DNA of 64,000 bases from Chryseobacterium sp. KLBC 52. GTDB taxonomy: Bacteria > Bacteroidota > Bacteroidia > Flavobacteriales > Weeksellaceae. The notes under the pieces were generated by a model. The model saw only the letters and a program-made list of their open reading frames with translations, was not told where the DNA came from and made no database searches. The stretch is from assembly GCF_003347605.1 (NCBI RefSeq), contig NZ_QDFZ01000015.1, positions 79,391 to 143,390 on the forward strand. The letters run 5' to 3'. The position numbers were made by a program, and so were the translations under genes. Shown here one piece after another: positions 42,764 to 52,492 of this stretch; the first letter of the stretch is position 1; every line of letters starts with the position of its first letter.

Positions 42764-45700
42764 ATGAAAAGATTAGCTGGAAAATTTGCGGCAGTCATCT
42801 GCCTGATATTATTTGGAGTGAGTTCCAAAGGTAATATCAACGAAGATCTATGGCCTATCAAGAATAAGGATTCATTGAAAAGGCCAGTGAATGAATGGAC
42901 ACAATTACTTCTTCCGGACTGGAAAAAGGCACCCAACAGTTACATCTTTGATCCCGGTCAGAACAATGAAGGATTGCTGGTACCTGTAAAAAAAGCTTAT
43001 GCAATGTGGGAAGGAGGCGGATATCTTAACGGAAGTGGAATTCCGGCAGGTACGGTAACTGCAGATGTTTTGTGGGAAGATGTTCACGGGCTTATAAAAT
43101 CCGGGGCAAACTATGCCCTTGAAATTATAGGAACCGGACAGGACGCCAAGATAAGAGTCCCTGTGAATAAGGCAAAAAAAGGAAATGCAGTAGTAGCTTT
43201 CAAAGTAAACGGAGAGATTTATTGGAGCTGGCATATATGGGTAACCGATGATCCTACCAATGGGTCTGCCTATAGAAGCTTCAACAACATTAAAAGAATG
43301 AGGTCGGATGGAACCACAGAAGTTATTCCGGACTCTGATTGGAAATGGATGGATAGAAATCTGGGAGCCATCTCAAATTCCATTACAGCATCAGATTGGA
43401 ACAGGAGTATCGGGCTTCTTTATCAGTGGGGAAGAAAAGATCCTATACCACCCTTAGTAACAAGAGGAAATGATTTCTATGAAGCTTCAGGATCCATAGG
43501 AAGAGTAAGGCATAGAGGCGCGAAAAATATGACCAATGCTGTAAGTATTGATGATTTCAGGAAATTTGTTCTGCTTTCCGCTGCAGAAGTTACCAATAAT
43601 ATAAGGCTTTCTGTAAAAAATCCTTTGAGTCTTATTTATGTTAATAAAGATGATAATTCAGGCCAGGCTTATTACAATAACAACCTTAATCTTCCTGTCA
43701 ATTGGTTTGGTAAATCTACAACTTTGCCCAATAACAGGCTTTCTGAGCTTAATCTGTGGTCTGATAATGCGCAAGGGAAAATTGAAACTGTCTATAATAC
43801 CGATGATAAAACAAAACCTTATAGAGATAAATCTCCTTATGATCCTTGTCCCAATGGATGGCGTATCCCTTCCATGCTGGTTGCAAACCTGGCTTCTCCT
43901 TCTTATGTAGATGATATTAGAATAGACTTTTCACCCTTTGGAGTCAGGACCAATATGGCAAAAAATGTTTTTGAAAACAATAAATATCATATTATTAAAC
44001 CTACTGATGCAGGAGTGCCTGCCTTTATGACAGGATTTAGAATTTACCCTAATTTTGGTTTTGATCTTTCGGCAGTAGGTGGCTATAATATGGGAGTCTT
44101 TCCCGGAAACGGACAGTTGATCAGAGCAGCTCATTCCGGACAATATAGTGATCAGCATCACACAGCATTGTGGACTGCGACTTTAACCAGGCTGTTTGAT
44201 GCGTCTCCTGCTGTTACTGTAAGAGGGCTTTCCATGATTCCGGATAAAGGACAGCCAGATGTTCCGGATGCGAATTATCCTAATATTAAAGGGCGTTATT
44301 ACTACTTTCCTATGGCCGGGATGTATACTTCGGATGCCAATGGCTGCAGATGTATCAAAGATCCCCTATACACTATTAATGATTATGATTTCCCAACAGA
44401 ATATCTGCCGCCGGCTACAGAGTACAAAGAAGGTTTCAATAGCCCGAATACTTACCAGATTGTTAAAAGCGAAACAGTTTCTACTATTGAAATTCCGGTC
44501 AGTAAAGCATTTTCGGTGCAAAGTCAATTACTGGATAACGCTGAGATATTAAATCCTTCCAGTTTTAATAGTTTAAAAGCTAATGTTCTCTGGACAACAA
44601 ATACAGCTCTTATCAGCAGGATTTCAATGGTGAATCCTTCACCTTCATCACTACAGGATATTGGGAATTCTAAAATATCCGTAGAAATTGCGGCCAATGA
44701 AAGTGGGAATGCCGTTGTCACATTACATAATGGGAGTATATCTTCACCGGTGTATTGGAGCTGGCATATCTGGGTGACAGATTCTCCTCTGGGGTCTTAC
44801 TTTTATATCACAGAAACTCCTGTGGCTGTTACAAATTACGTGAATTATGTCAACAAAGCAGATCTTGCATTGCAGACTGTTTTTATGGATCGTAATCTAG
44901 GGGCAACAGATGTTTTTCCCAACGTTGTCAATCCTCAGGCTCCCACTGCTGATGAACTGCTGAAAATACGCGCTTCTACAGGATTGCATTATCAATGGGG
45001 AAGGAAAGATCCTATTCCTCCATTCCAATATGCGGATAACAGAAGTGTTTATAATGTGTTTTTAGGAACTCTGGGGACTAACGGTACAGTTTCTTACACC
45101 GCGCTTAATCAGTCTGACTATAATAATCTTTCAGGAAATTATATAGTACCTTACAACACTTATGCCTCGGCATCAAATGTACAGTTAACTGATAAACCTG
45201 CAGAAAGAATCTCCAAGATACTCTCTTATTCTGTGAAGAATCCTCTGGTATATATGATTCCAAGTACCTTTGCTCCTTATAACAGTGCAACACCCAATTA
45301 TACCAACGGAACGGACTGGCTGGCACAGGAACCCAATTTAGCTCCTGACAGATGGGGAAGAGGAGGCAAAAAATCTCCTTTTGATCCCTGTCCTGAAGGA
45401 TGGAGAATCCCGGATCTTACAAACGTGGCTTTGGTTTCCGGAGCTGATTTCGGACAGACGCCATGGTACAAAAAAGATAAAAATATAGCAACATCCTACA
45501 GTATTGCTACAGATTATTCAGGGATCAGGGTGAGGAATTCAGCCAATGCCACCGTAGGATATATTTTTAATAATCCGGCATATTTTGTAGGAAACTATCC
45601 TGACTCTGGTTCCAGAGGATTCAGAAGTGTAACAGCCAATCAGACAGCGCAGGGAACATTTAATGTGCTGAACTTTCAGTATCCTGCTGTATGGACCGCT

Positions 45701-46153
45701 GCTTTAAATTCAAATTATATTGGAAGATCTGTTAATGTGCTGTTTGATGCGGCTTCTACAACCAATAGAATAATCGTCTTTCATGATAACAATGATCCCT
45801 ACTTCGGAACAGGCTGCCGGTGTGTGAAAATAGAATATGATGCCAATGGCAATGAAGAAGGTCCTGCGTCCGGAGTTTTTATGATGTCTAACAGGTCTAA
45901 ACTGATAAATGAAAATGTACAATCTAAGGTAGCCAATAAAATTTCTCTATATCCAAGCCCTTTTTCCAATATTCTTTATATAAGGGCTACGGAAAATAAA
46001 GAATACAATTTTCAGATTTTTAATATTCTGGGGCAACTTGTAAAATCAGGAAAGTTTATCAACAATCAGACAGATCTTTCATCTTTAAATGCAGGAGTGT
46101 ACGTCGTAAGAATCAATAATTCTGAAGCGAATGTGAAAATTGTAAAACAGTAA
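42764..46153 (+). CDS. Large T9SS-secreted protein with two FISUMP-like units
   Basis: 1,129 residues. Signal peptide MKRLAGKFAAVICLILFGVS. Two long units repeat the same signposts in order: WSWHIWVTD, W/F-MDRNLGA, YQWGRKDPIPP and DPCP(N/E)GWRIP. In unit 1 they fall near residues 155, 195, 221 and 359; in unit 2 near 663, 705, 742 and 872. The MDRNLGA...YQWGR...CPxGWRxP series is that of the FISUMP domain. The last 70 residues form a Por (type A) sorting domain with LYPSPFSN (near 1061), ILGQLVKSG, LNAGVYVVRI and a KIVKQ end. It should be exported by type IX secretion to the surface. Ligand unknown. Confidence 0.85.
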   Translation: MKRLAGKFAAVICLILFGVSSKGNINEDLWPIKNKDSLKRPVNEWTQLLLPDWKKAPNSYIFDPGQNNEGLLVPVKKAYAMWEGGGYLNGSGIPAGTVTADVLWEDVHGLIKSGANYALEIIGTGQDAKIRVPVNKAKKGNAVVAFKVNGEIYWSWHIWVTDDPTNGSAYRSFNNIKRMRSDGTTEVIPDSDWKWMDRNLGAISNSITASDWNRSIGLLYQWGRKDPIPPLVTRGNDFYEASGSIGRVRHRGAKNMTNAVSIDDFRKFVLLSAAEVTNNIRLSVKNPLSLIYVNKDDNSGQAYYNNNLNLPVNWFGKSTTLPNNRLSELNLWSDNAQGKIETVYNTDDKTKPYRDKSPYDPCPNGWRIPSMLVANLASPSYVDDIRIDFSPFGVRTNMAKNVFENNKYHIIKPTDAGVPAFMTGFRIYPNFGFDLSAVGGYNMGVFPGNGQLIRAAHSGQYSDQHHTALWTATLTRLFDASPAVTVRGLSMIPDKGQPDVPDANYPNIKGRYYYFPMAGMYTSDANGCRCIKDPLYTINDYDFPTEYLPPATEYKEGFNSPNTYQIVKSETVSTIEIPVSKAFSVQSQLLDNAEILNPSSFNSLKANVLWTTNTALISRISMVNPSPSSLQDIGNSKISVEIAANESGNAVVTLHNGSISSPVYWSWHIWVTDSPLGSYFYITETPVAVTNYVNYVNKADLALQTVFMDRNLGATDVFPNVVNPQAPTADELLKIRASTGLHYQWGRKDPIPPFQYADNRSVYNVFLGTLGTNGTVSYTALNQSDYNNLSGNYIVPYNTYASASNVQLTDKPAERISKILSYSVKNPLVYMIPSTFAPYNSATPNYTNGTDWLAQEPNLAPDRWGRGGKKSPFDPCPEGWRIPDLTNVALVSGADFGQTPWYKKDKNIATSYSIATDYSGIRVRNSANATVGYIFNNPAYFVGNYPDSGSRGFRSVTANQTAQGTFNVLNFQYPAVWTAALNSNYIGRSVNVLFDAASTTNRIIVFHDNNDPYFGTGCRCVKIEYDANGNEEGPASGVFMMSNRSKLINENVQSKVANKISLYPSPFSNILYIRATENKEYNFQIFNILGQLVKSGKFINNQTDLSSLNAGVYVVRINNSEANVKIVKQ

Positions 46154-46171
46154 ATAGTAAAATTAACATGC

Positions 46172-46209
46172 AAAAAAAGCAGAATAACAAGCCTTATTCT
46201 GCTTTTTTT
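46172..46209 (+). terminator. Strong terminator after the T9SS protein gene
   Basis: AAAAAAAGCAGAATAA and TTATTCTGCTTTTTTT make a perfect 16-bp stem with a 6-base loop, starting 19 bases after the stop. Confidence 0.9.
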
Positions 46210-46406
46210 ACAGGACAGCATATTTCTTACATCTATTATAGCTGATGAAAAATTCTATATCCATCAATGTTGAAAATTGTATAACAGTCTAAAACCTATG
46301 CTACAAAGGGTTTGTTTCTTCAAAAAACGTGTGTTGAAAGATGCTGTAATGAACTCAGATTATTAAATTAAACCCGTTTAACAAAAAGTATATAATAAAA
46401 AAGCTT

Positions 46407-46414
46407 TACTTTTG
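46407..46414 (+). promoter_or_regulatory. -7 element of topA
   Basis: TACTTTTG fits TAnnTTTG, 19 bases before the topA ATG. It overlaps an upstream in-frame TTG (46412), which argues against that TTG as the start. Confidence 0.6.
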
Positions 46415-46432
46415 CAAAAATTTTTAGTTAGA

Positions 46433-49009
46433 ATGTCGAAAAATTTAGTAATCGTAGAGTCCCCGGCAAAAGCAAAAACTATTCAGAAATATCTTGGAAA
46501 GGATTTTGAAGTGAAATCCAGTTTCGGACATATCCGGGATCTTCCAAAAAAAGGAATGGGGATAGACCTTGCTACATTCAGTCCTGATTACGAAGTTTCA
46601 GCAGACAAAAAGAAACTGGTAACCGAATTAAAGGCTGCCGTAAAGAAAGCCGACATGGTATGGCTCGCTTCCGATGAGGACCGCGAAGGAGAAGCTATTG
46701 CATGGCATCTTGCGGATGAATTGAAGCTGAAGCCCGAAAACAGAAAAAGAATTGTTTTCCACGAGATTACCAAAAACGCCATTCTAAAAGCAATCGACAA
46801 TCCAAGAGACATTGATCAGAACTTAGTGAATGCACAGCAGGCTAGAAGAGTGCTGGACAGAATCGTAGGTTTTGAAATGTCACCCGTTTTATGGAAAAAA
46901 GTAAAACCGGGACTGTCTGCGGGTAGAGTACAGTCTGTAGCAGTTAGGTTAATTGTTGAAAGAGAAAAAGAAATCCGTGAATTTACACCCAAAGCAAGTT
47001 TTAAACTTGACGGAATATTTTTAAATAAAACAGAGCAGGAGATTGCTGCCAAACTGAAAAAAGACTTTGAAAAGGAAGAAGAGGCAGAAAAATTTCTGGA
47101 GCAGGCTAAAACAACAGAATTTAAAGTTCTCAACGTTGAAACCAAACCTGGTACACGTTCGGCTTCAGCTCCGTTTACAACTTCTACGTTGCAGCAGGAG
47201 GCTTCATCAAGACTTGGATATAATGTAACCAATACCATGCGTTTGGCACAAAGGCTATACGAAGAAGGGTTTATTACTTATATGAGAACAGACTCCGTAA
47301 ACCTTTCCCAGGAAGCAATTGAAGGAGCAAAAAAACAAATTATATCAGAATACGGAGCAGAATATTCTTCTCCAAGAAATTATACTACAAAGTCAGCTTC
47401 AGCACAGGAAGCTCACGAAGCTATCCGACCTACAGATTTTGGAGTGAAAACTGTAGCTGATGCCCAATTAAACAGATTATATCAATTAATTTATAAAAGA
47501 ACACTGGCTTCTCAGATGGCTAATGCTAAAATTGAAAAGACAGTGATTGAAATAGGAAATGCTTCATTGCCACATCATTTCGAAGCGCAGGGTGAGGTTA
47601 TTATATTTGATGGTTTCCTGAAAGCTTACGGAATTGTAAAGACTGAAGAAGATGATGAGGAAAACAACGATAAGTTGTTGCCGAAAGTAAGCGTGGGAGA
47701 AGTCCTGAATTATAAAACCATTACGGCTACTGAAAAGTTCACAAGGCCAAGCGCAAGATATACGGAAGCCGGGTTGGTGAGAAAGCTTGAAGAATTGGGG
47801 ATTGGTAGACCTTCTACTTATGCTCCTACCATTCAGACTATTCAGAACAGAGAGTATGTAGATAAAAGAGAAATCGAACCACATACCCGTGAAGTGATCA
47901 AAATGTCTTTAACAAAAGATAAGATCAAAAAAGTAGTCCTTGAAGAGAAATTCGGTGGTGATAAAAATAAATTTGTTCCTACAGACATCGGTGAAGTAGT
48001 CAATGATTTCTTAACGGATAATTTCAGAGAAATCCTTGATTACGGTTTCACAGCAAGAGTAGAAGAAAGTTTTGACGAAATTGCAAGCGGTGATCAGAAG
48101 TGGAAAGAAATGATGACGAATTTCTACTCGAAATTCCACCCTAGAATTGAAGATGTAGAAGAAAATGCAGATCGTGCGACAGGAGACAGGCTATTAGGAG
48201 TAGATCCAAAAACTGGTAAAAATGTCCATGCAAGAATCGGAAGATTTGGAGCAATGATCCAGATTGGAGAAACAGATGATGAAGAGAAACCAATCTTTGC
48301 CTCATTAATGTCAGGACAGAATATTGCAACCATTACTTTCGAAGAAGCACTGGAATTGTTTAAGTTACCTTTCGATTTAAGTGAAGTTGACGGACAAACA
48401 GTTTCTGTAGGTGTTGGTAGATTTGGACCTTATGTAAAATGGGGAGAAACGTATATCAGTATTCCGAAAGGTGAAGATCCGCTTTCTGTAGATCAGAAAC
48501 GTGCAGAGGAAATTATCACTGAAAAGAAGATTGCTGATGCTCCGATTGCCACCTATAAAGGTGAGCCTGTCACAAAAGGATCGGGAAGATTCGGACCATT
48601 TATCAAGTACAAAGATATTTTCGTGAATGTTCCAAAAAGATACGATTTTGAAAATCTTTCACAAAGCGATATTAACGAACTGATTGATGCTAAGCTTGAA
48701 AAAGAAGCCAACCGATATATCCAGCTGTGGGAAAAAGAAAAAATCTCTATTGAAAACGGAAGATGGGGACCTTTCATCAAGTTTGGAAAAGCCATGTTCA
48801 AAATTCCGAAAAAAGCAGATGACACAAAGTATGAAGCTGAGGAATTAAAAGAACTTTCTTTAGATGAGGTTAAAAAATGGATTACAGATCAGGATCCTAA
48901 GGCCTTTGCCGAAAAGAAAAAACCAGCAGCTAAAAAAGCAACTGCAGCTAAGAAAACTACCACAACAGTGAAAAAAGCTGCCGCTAAGAAACCTGCCGCT
49001 AAAAAATAA
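46433..49009 (+). CDS. topA: DNA topoisomerase I (type IA)
   Basis: Relaxes negative supercoils. 858 residues from ATG 46433; the 7-residue longer reading from TTG 46412 would start on the promoter. The TOPRIM part is LVIVESPAKAKTI (5-17) with DEDREGEA near 82-89. The active tyrosine is Y283 in FITYMRTDS. The C-terminal third has repeated G-R-(F/W)-G-P-(Y/F)-(I/V)-K units, which replace the zinc fingers of the E. coli enzyme. The final 35 residues are a Lys/Ala/Thr tail like a histone H1 end. The tail is common in Bacteroidota topA and probably binds DNA. Confidence 0.97.
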   Translation: MSKNLVIVESPAKAKTIQKYLGKDFEVKSSFGHIRDLPKKGMGIDLATFSPDYEVSADKKKLVTELKAAVKKADMVWLASDEDREGEAIAWHLADELKLKPENRKRIVFHEITKNAILKAIDNPRDIDQNLVNAQQARRVLDRIVGFEMSPVLWKKVKPGLSAGRVQSVAVRLIVEREKEIREFTPKASFKLDGIFLNKTEQEIAAKLKKDFEKEEEAEKFLEQAKTTEFKVLNVETKPGTRSASAPFTTSTLQQEASSRLGYNVTNTMRLAQRLYEEGFITYMRTDSVNLSQEAIEGAKKQIISEYGAEYSSPRNYTTKSASAQEAHEAIRPTDFGVKTVADAQLNRLYQLIYKRTLASQMANAKIEKTVIEIGNASLPHHFEAQGEVIIFDGFLKAYGIVKTEEDDEENNDKLLPKVSVGEVLNYKTITATEKFTRPSARYTEAGLVRKLEELGIGRPSTYAPTIQTIQNREYVDKREIEPHTREVIKMSLTKDKIKKVVLEEKFGGDKNKFVPTDIGEVVNDFLTDNFREILDYGFTARVEESFDEIASGDQKWKEMMTNFYSKFHPRIEDVEENADRATGDRLLGVDPKTGKNVHARIGRFGAMIQIGETDDEEKPIFASLMSGQNIATITFEEALELFKLPFDLSEVDGQTVSVGVGRFGPYVKWGETYISIPKGEDPLSVDQKRAEEIITEKKIADAPIATYKGEPVTKGSGRFGPFIKYKDIFVNVPKRYDFENLSQSDINELIDAKLEKEANRYIQLWEKEKISIENGRWGPFIKFGKAMFKIPKKADDTKYEAEELKELSLDEVKKWITDQDPKAFAEKKKPAAKKATAAKKTTTTVKKAAAKKPAAKK

Positions 49010-49030
49010 ATAATTTTAAGATTAAAATAC

Positions 49031-49061
49031 AAGCTGTCAACACGTGTTGGCGGCTTTTTTT
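49031..49061 (+). terminator. Terminator of topA
   Basis: AAGCTGTCAAC and GTTGGCGGCTT pair with two G-T wobbles around the palindromic centre ACGT, ending in TTTTTTT. It is 21 bases past the topA stop. Confidence 0.8.
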
Positions 49062-49155
49062 ATGAACAAATAGAAACATGTCTTCTCAGTTCCGGTGTTT
49101 TTTGTATGTTTGTTATATCAAGCAATTAATCAATTATTACATTTTAAATTAAAAT

Positions 49156-50226
49156 ATGGACTTCGAAGACTTTATCATTTCACCAAGAAATTTTAAAACA
49201 GAAACCTGGCAGATAGGAAATCGGATTACAAAAGATATCAGAGAAGACAGTATTGTTCTTTTGTTTGTGTCAGATTATAGAGGAGCGGGCGGGGATGCAG
49301 AAGTACAGGATTTTACGGCAGTAAGAAAAGAATTTTATAAGCTTTCACAGATGGACTTCGAAATTCCTGTGGTAGACCTTGGCGATCTGGTATCCGGGAA
49401 ATCCGTTCAGGATACTCATTATATTTTACAGGAAGTACTGTCGGCATGTCATTATAAAAGAGCTATTCCAGTGATTATCGGTGGCTCCAATGATTTTGCT
49501 TTCTCATTATTTTCAGCACTGAATTTCCATAAGAAAAGCATCAATTATACCCAGATCAGTAATATTATTTCCCTTCAGCAAGGAGAATCCATCAATGAAC
49601 ATACTTTTTTAAGCAAGATTTTCGGAGCCAAGAATTTCTCTATTAAAAATTATCATCATCTGGGTTACCAGAAACATTTAAATGAAATGGATTCTGTACG
49701 GCTCATCAAAGAAGTAGAGTTTGATATTATCCGGCTGGCTGAAATGATGAATTCTACAGAAAAGACGGAACCTTTCTTCAGAAAAGCAGATCTCGTGACT
49801 GTAAATTGCGATGCTATTGAAAGTTTTAGTGAGCCTTTTTCAATGAATCCGCAGGTAAATGGGTTGAACAGAAGAGAGATCTGTGCCTATATGAAAGAAA
49901 TCGGACTGAGTGAAAACCTGAAGTCTGTCGGGATTTTTAATTATAATATTTATTCGGAAAACCAACTGAATCATCAGCTGCTGGCACAAATGCTGTGGTA
50001 TCTGATCGAAGGAATCAATATCCAGCATTCTCATCCTAAAGAAAGACACTATGAGCTGTTCTATGTTTTGATAGACGACAGCCAATATGCGTTCAGGCGT
50101 GATACTTTCAGTAATTTGTGGTATTTTGGTGATGATGAAAATATAGAAAACTGCATTCCCTGCTCCAGAAAGGATTTTGATGAAGCTAAAAAAGGCTGGC
50201 TGAATGCAAGACTGACGAAAATTTAA
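49156..50226 (+). CDS. Arginase/formiminoglutamase-fold protein lacking metal ligands
   Basis: 356 residues with the general order of the ureohydrolase family: DYRGAGGDA near 36-44, VIIGGSNDFAFSL near 100-113 and VTVNCDAIESF near 214-224. In active members these are GGxHD and SxDxDxxDP. Here the ligand His is Asn (GGSND), and the Asp pair is largely replaced (NCDAIES). It is therefore unlikely to be a manganese hydrolase. The protein is conserved beside topA in relatives, as far as I recall, but its function is unknown. The GT2 gene begins 3 bp after it. Confidence 0.72.
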   Translation: MDFEDFIISPRNFKTETWQIGNRITKDIREDSIVLLFVSDYRGAGGDAEVQDFTAVRKEFYKLSQMDFEIPVVDLGDLVSGKSVQDTHYILQEVLSACHYKRAIPVIIGGSNDFAFSLFSALNFHKKSINYTQISNIISLQQGESINEHTFLSKIFGAKNFSIKNYHHLGYQKHLNEMDSVRLIKEVEFDIIRLAEMMNSTEKTEPFFRKADLVTVNCDAIESFSEPFSMNPQVNGLNRREICAYMKEIGLSENLKSVGIFNYNIYSENQLNHQLLAQMLWYLIEGINIQHSHPKERHYELFYVLIDDSQYAFRRDTFSNLWYFGDDENIENCIPCSRKDFDEAKKGWLNARLTKI

Positions 50227-50229
50227 TGT

Positions 50230-51231
50230 ATGACAAATGTTCCCTCAAGAGTATCCATTATCGTTCCCGTTTATAATGTCGAAAAATATTTGACAAAATG
50301 CCTTGACTCTCTGGTGAAGCAAAGTCTTCCTGATATTGAGATTCTTGTAGTAAATGATGGAAGTAAGGATAACTCCGAAAAAATTATTACAGAATTTGCA
50401 CAAAAATATCCTGAAAAAATAAAAGCCTTTACCAAAGAAAACGGAGGACTAAGTGATGCCCGTAATTTTGGTATTGACAGAGCTACCGGAGATTATATCG
50501 CTTTTGTAGACAGCGATGATTATGTTACCGGGACCATGTTTGAGGAAATGCTTCTTTTAGCAGAAAAACATCAGGCAAAAATGGTGATCTGTAATATTCA
50601 GAAAGTAAATGAAAATGGAAAGATTATCCAAAAACTGACTCAGCTTCCCAATATGCCTGAGAAAATTATACTTGGAGATTATTTTTCTGTTTTTTCGGAT
50701 ATCAGCTATTTTGCATGCAATAAGCTGTTTAAAAAGGATCTTTTTAGCCAGAAAAGATTTAAAAAAGGAGTTCATTTTGAGGATATCCAGCTTATTCCGC
50801 AGCTTTTGCTGGAATGTGAAACCATTGCGCAGACTCAGAATTTCCATTACCAGTATCTGGAGCGTACTGATTCTATTACAAAAACCCATACGGAAAAAGG
50901 GCTTGATATCTTAAAAGCCGTCTCTGATGTGGAACAAATATTCAGTAAATCCCTGTATTCCCATAAAAAAAAAGAGTTGAAAAATTTTCAGATTTTTGAA
51001 GGGGTTTACTCATTTTTGGCTTATCTGGCCTTTGTGAAAAAAGAAGAAATATTTTATAGTATGTCGGATCAATTAGTTCTTTTTATGAAGGAAAGACAAA
51101 TAAAAATTCAAGATATATTGAAGTATAGTCGTTTTGGTAAGAATTATCTTTTATCTTTGCCCCTGAAGAAAAAAATTTTTTATCTGTTGTTTTTTGCAGG
51201 ACAGAAGAGATTGATAAGAAAATTAATTTAG
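50230..51231 (+). CDS. Family 2 glycosyltransferase
   Basis: 333 residues. Opening SIIVPVYNVEKYLTKCLDSL (9-28), nucleotide-binding VVNDGSKDNS near 39-48 and metal-binding DSDD at 96-99 are intact. The end contains basic residues and a membrane-prone helix. This is an inverting cytoplasmic-face transferase for polysaccharide or lipid-linked glycan. The next genes encode a WecA-like enzyme and Wza/Wzc, so exopolysaccharide assembly is the likely setting. Confidence 0.87.
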   Translation: MTNVPSRVSIIVPVYNVEKYLTKCLDSLVKQSLPDIEILVVNDGSKDNSEKIITEFAQKYPEKIKAFTKENGGLSDARNFGIDRATGDYIAFVDSDDYVTGTMFEEMLLLAEKHQAKMVICNIQKVNENGKIIQKLTQLPNMPEKIILGDYFSVFSDISYFACNKLFKKDLFSQKRFKKGVHFEDIQLIPQLLLECETIAQTQNFHYQYLERTDSITKTHTEKGLDILKAVSDVEQIFSKSLYSHKKKELKNFQIFEGVYSFLAYLAFVKKEEIFYSMSDQLVLFMKERQIKIQDILKYSRFGKNYLLSLPLKKKIFYLLFFAGQKRLIRKLI

Positions 51232-51321
51232 TAAACACAAATGTAAGTACTATTGTTTCGGTCAATAGAAGATGATAATGAAGGTAAGTCTGCATTGTGA
51301 TTTTTTATTTAGGAGATACAA

Positions 51322-52458
51322 GTGCTGAATAAGAAAAGAATGAAAAATTTTGAATTGTTCTTAAGCGGATCGGGAATACCTATTTTCTATATAAAAATAG
51401 GACTAGGCTTCGTGTTCTCCTTTTTAATTACATTTTTCTCTATTCCTACCATTGTCAAGATTTCAAGAAGAAAGAATCTGATGGATGAGCCTGGAATAAG
51501 AAGCTCGCACCTTAGAGAAATTCCCAACCTGGGAGGTATTGCCATTTTTTATTCCATAGGAATCTGTGCCTCGATTTTTGCCTATGAATTATTTGATCTC
51601 TATAAATTCTTATTTGCCTCATTAATTATCCTGCTCTACGTGGGTGTAATGGATGATATTGTCGTCATGAGGGCCTACAAAAAACTCGTTGCACAGATTG
51701 TTGTATCTTCCCTGATTGTTATTGGCTCGGATATCAGAATCAGAAGCTTATTCGGAATCTTCGGAGTATATGAGCTGGAGTATTTTGTAAGTATAATATT
51801 CAGTATTGTAACATTTATTATTCTGATTAATGCATTCAACCTGATTGACGGGATAGATGGGCTGGCAGGTGGTTATTCTGTGATCTGCAGTGCCTTATTC
51901 GGTATCAGCTATTACCGTTTGGGCGAGTACAACTATCCGTTGGTGGTGTTATCCGTTGTTATTATCGGAACTGTATTGGCATTTCTGTATTATAATTTGT
52001 CAAACTACCGTACCCACAAGATATTTATGGGAGATACCGGTTCCATGCTGCTTGGCTTTTTGTTGGCTTTTACATCTATTTGTTTTATTGATATTTTTAT
52101 AGATAAGAAACTCATCGATGTTCCAAGATATCACCTTCAGTCAGCTCCTGTAGTAGCAGTGGCCATTTTGATTCTTCCGATCGTGGATACTTTAAATGTA
52201 ATCATGATCAGACTTTATAACAAAAAATCACCTTTTGATGCCGACAAAAACCATATTCATCACAAGCTGCTGAAATTGAACCTTACCCACAGGAGATCCA
52301 CTTTTTATATTATCCTTTACTATCTCATGATTGTGGGAGTAGCCTATTATTTAAGACATATTAATATCAATCTTTTATTACTGGTCATTCTTTCAATAGG
52401 TTTTTTTGGTGCTTATCTTCCGGATTTGCTATATCGATTAAGAAATAACAAAAATTAA
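51322..52458 (+). CDS. WecA/MraY-like UDP-sugar:undecaprenyl-phosphate transferase
   Basis: 378 residues (GTG start) or 372 from ATG 51340. About ten membrane helices. The conserved loops NLIDGIDGLAGG near 174-185 and FMGDTGSMLLGF near 236-247, followed by HIHHKL near 315, are those of the WecA/TagO group. The enzyme primes glycan assembly by placing a sugar-1-phosphate on the lipid carrier. AGGAGA lies 6 bases ahead of the GTG, a Shine-Dalgarno-like site that is uncommon in this phylum and favours the GTG. It precedes the Wza- and Wzc-like genes. Confidence 0.9.
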   Translation: MLNKKRMKNFELFLSGSGIPIFYIKIGLGFVFSFLITFFSIPTIVKISRRKNLMDEPGIRSSHLREIPNLGGIAIFYSIGICASIFAYELFDLYKFLFASLIILLYVGVMDDIVVMRAYKKLVAQIVVSSLIVIGSDIRIRSLFGIFGVYELEYFVSIIFSIVTFIILINAFNLIDGIDGLAGGYSVICSALFGISYYRLGEYNYPLVVLSVVIIGTVLAFLYYNLSNYRTHKIFMGDTGSMLLGFLLAFTSICFIDIFIDKKLIDVPRYHLQSAPVVAVAILILPIVDTLNVIMIRLYNKKSPFDADKNHIHHKLLKLNLTHRRSTFYIILYYLMIVGVAYYLRHININLLLLVILSIGFFGAYLPDLLYRLRNNKN

Positions 52459-52469
52459 CAATTAAATAT

Positions 52470-52477
52470 TACTTTTG
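52470..52477 (+). promoter_or_regulatory. -7 element upstream of the Wza-like gene
   Basis: TACTTTTG fits TAnnTTTG, 16 bases ahead of the ATG. The export genes may thus have their own promoter besides read-through from the WecA-like gene. Confidence 0.55.
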
Positions 52478-52492
52478 TAAACAATATTATAT

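Noticed and set aside
46412..46432. Upstream TTG start for topA
   Set aside because: It lies on the TACTTTTG promoter element, and the conserved N-terminus begins at ATG 46433.
49037..49052. CAACACGTGTTG as a second parS-like site
   Set aside because: It shares only the CACGTG centre with parS and is the stem and loop of the topA terminator.
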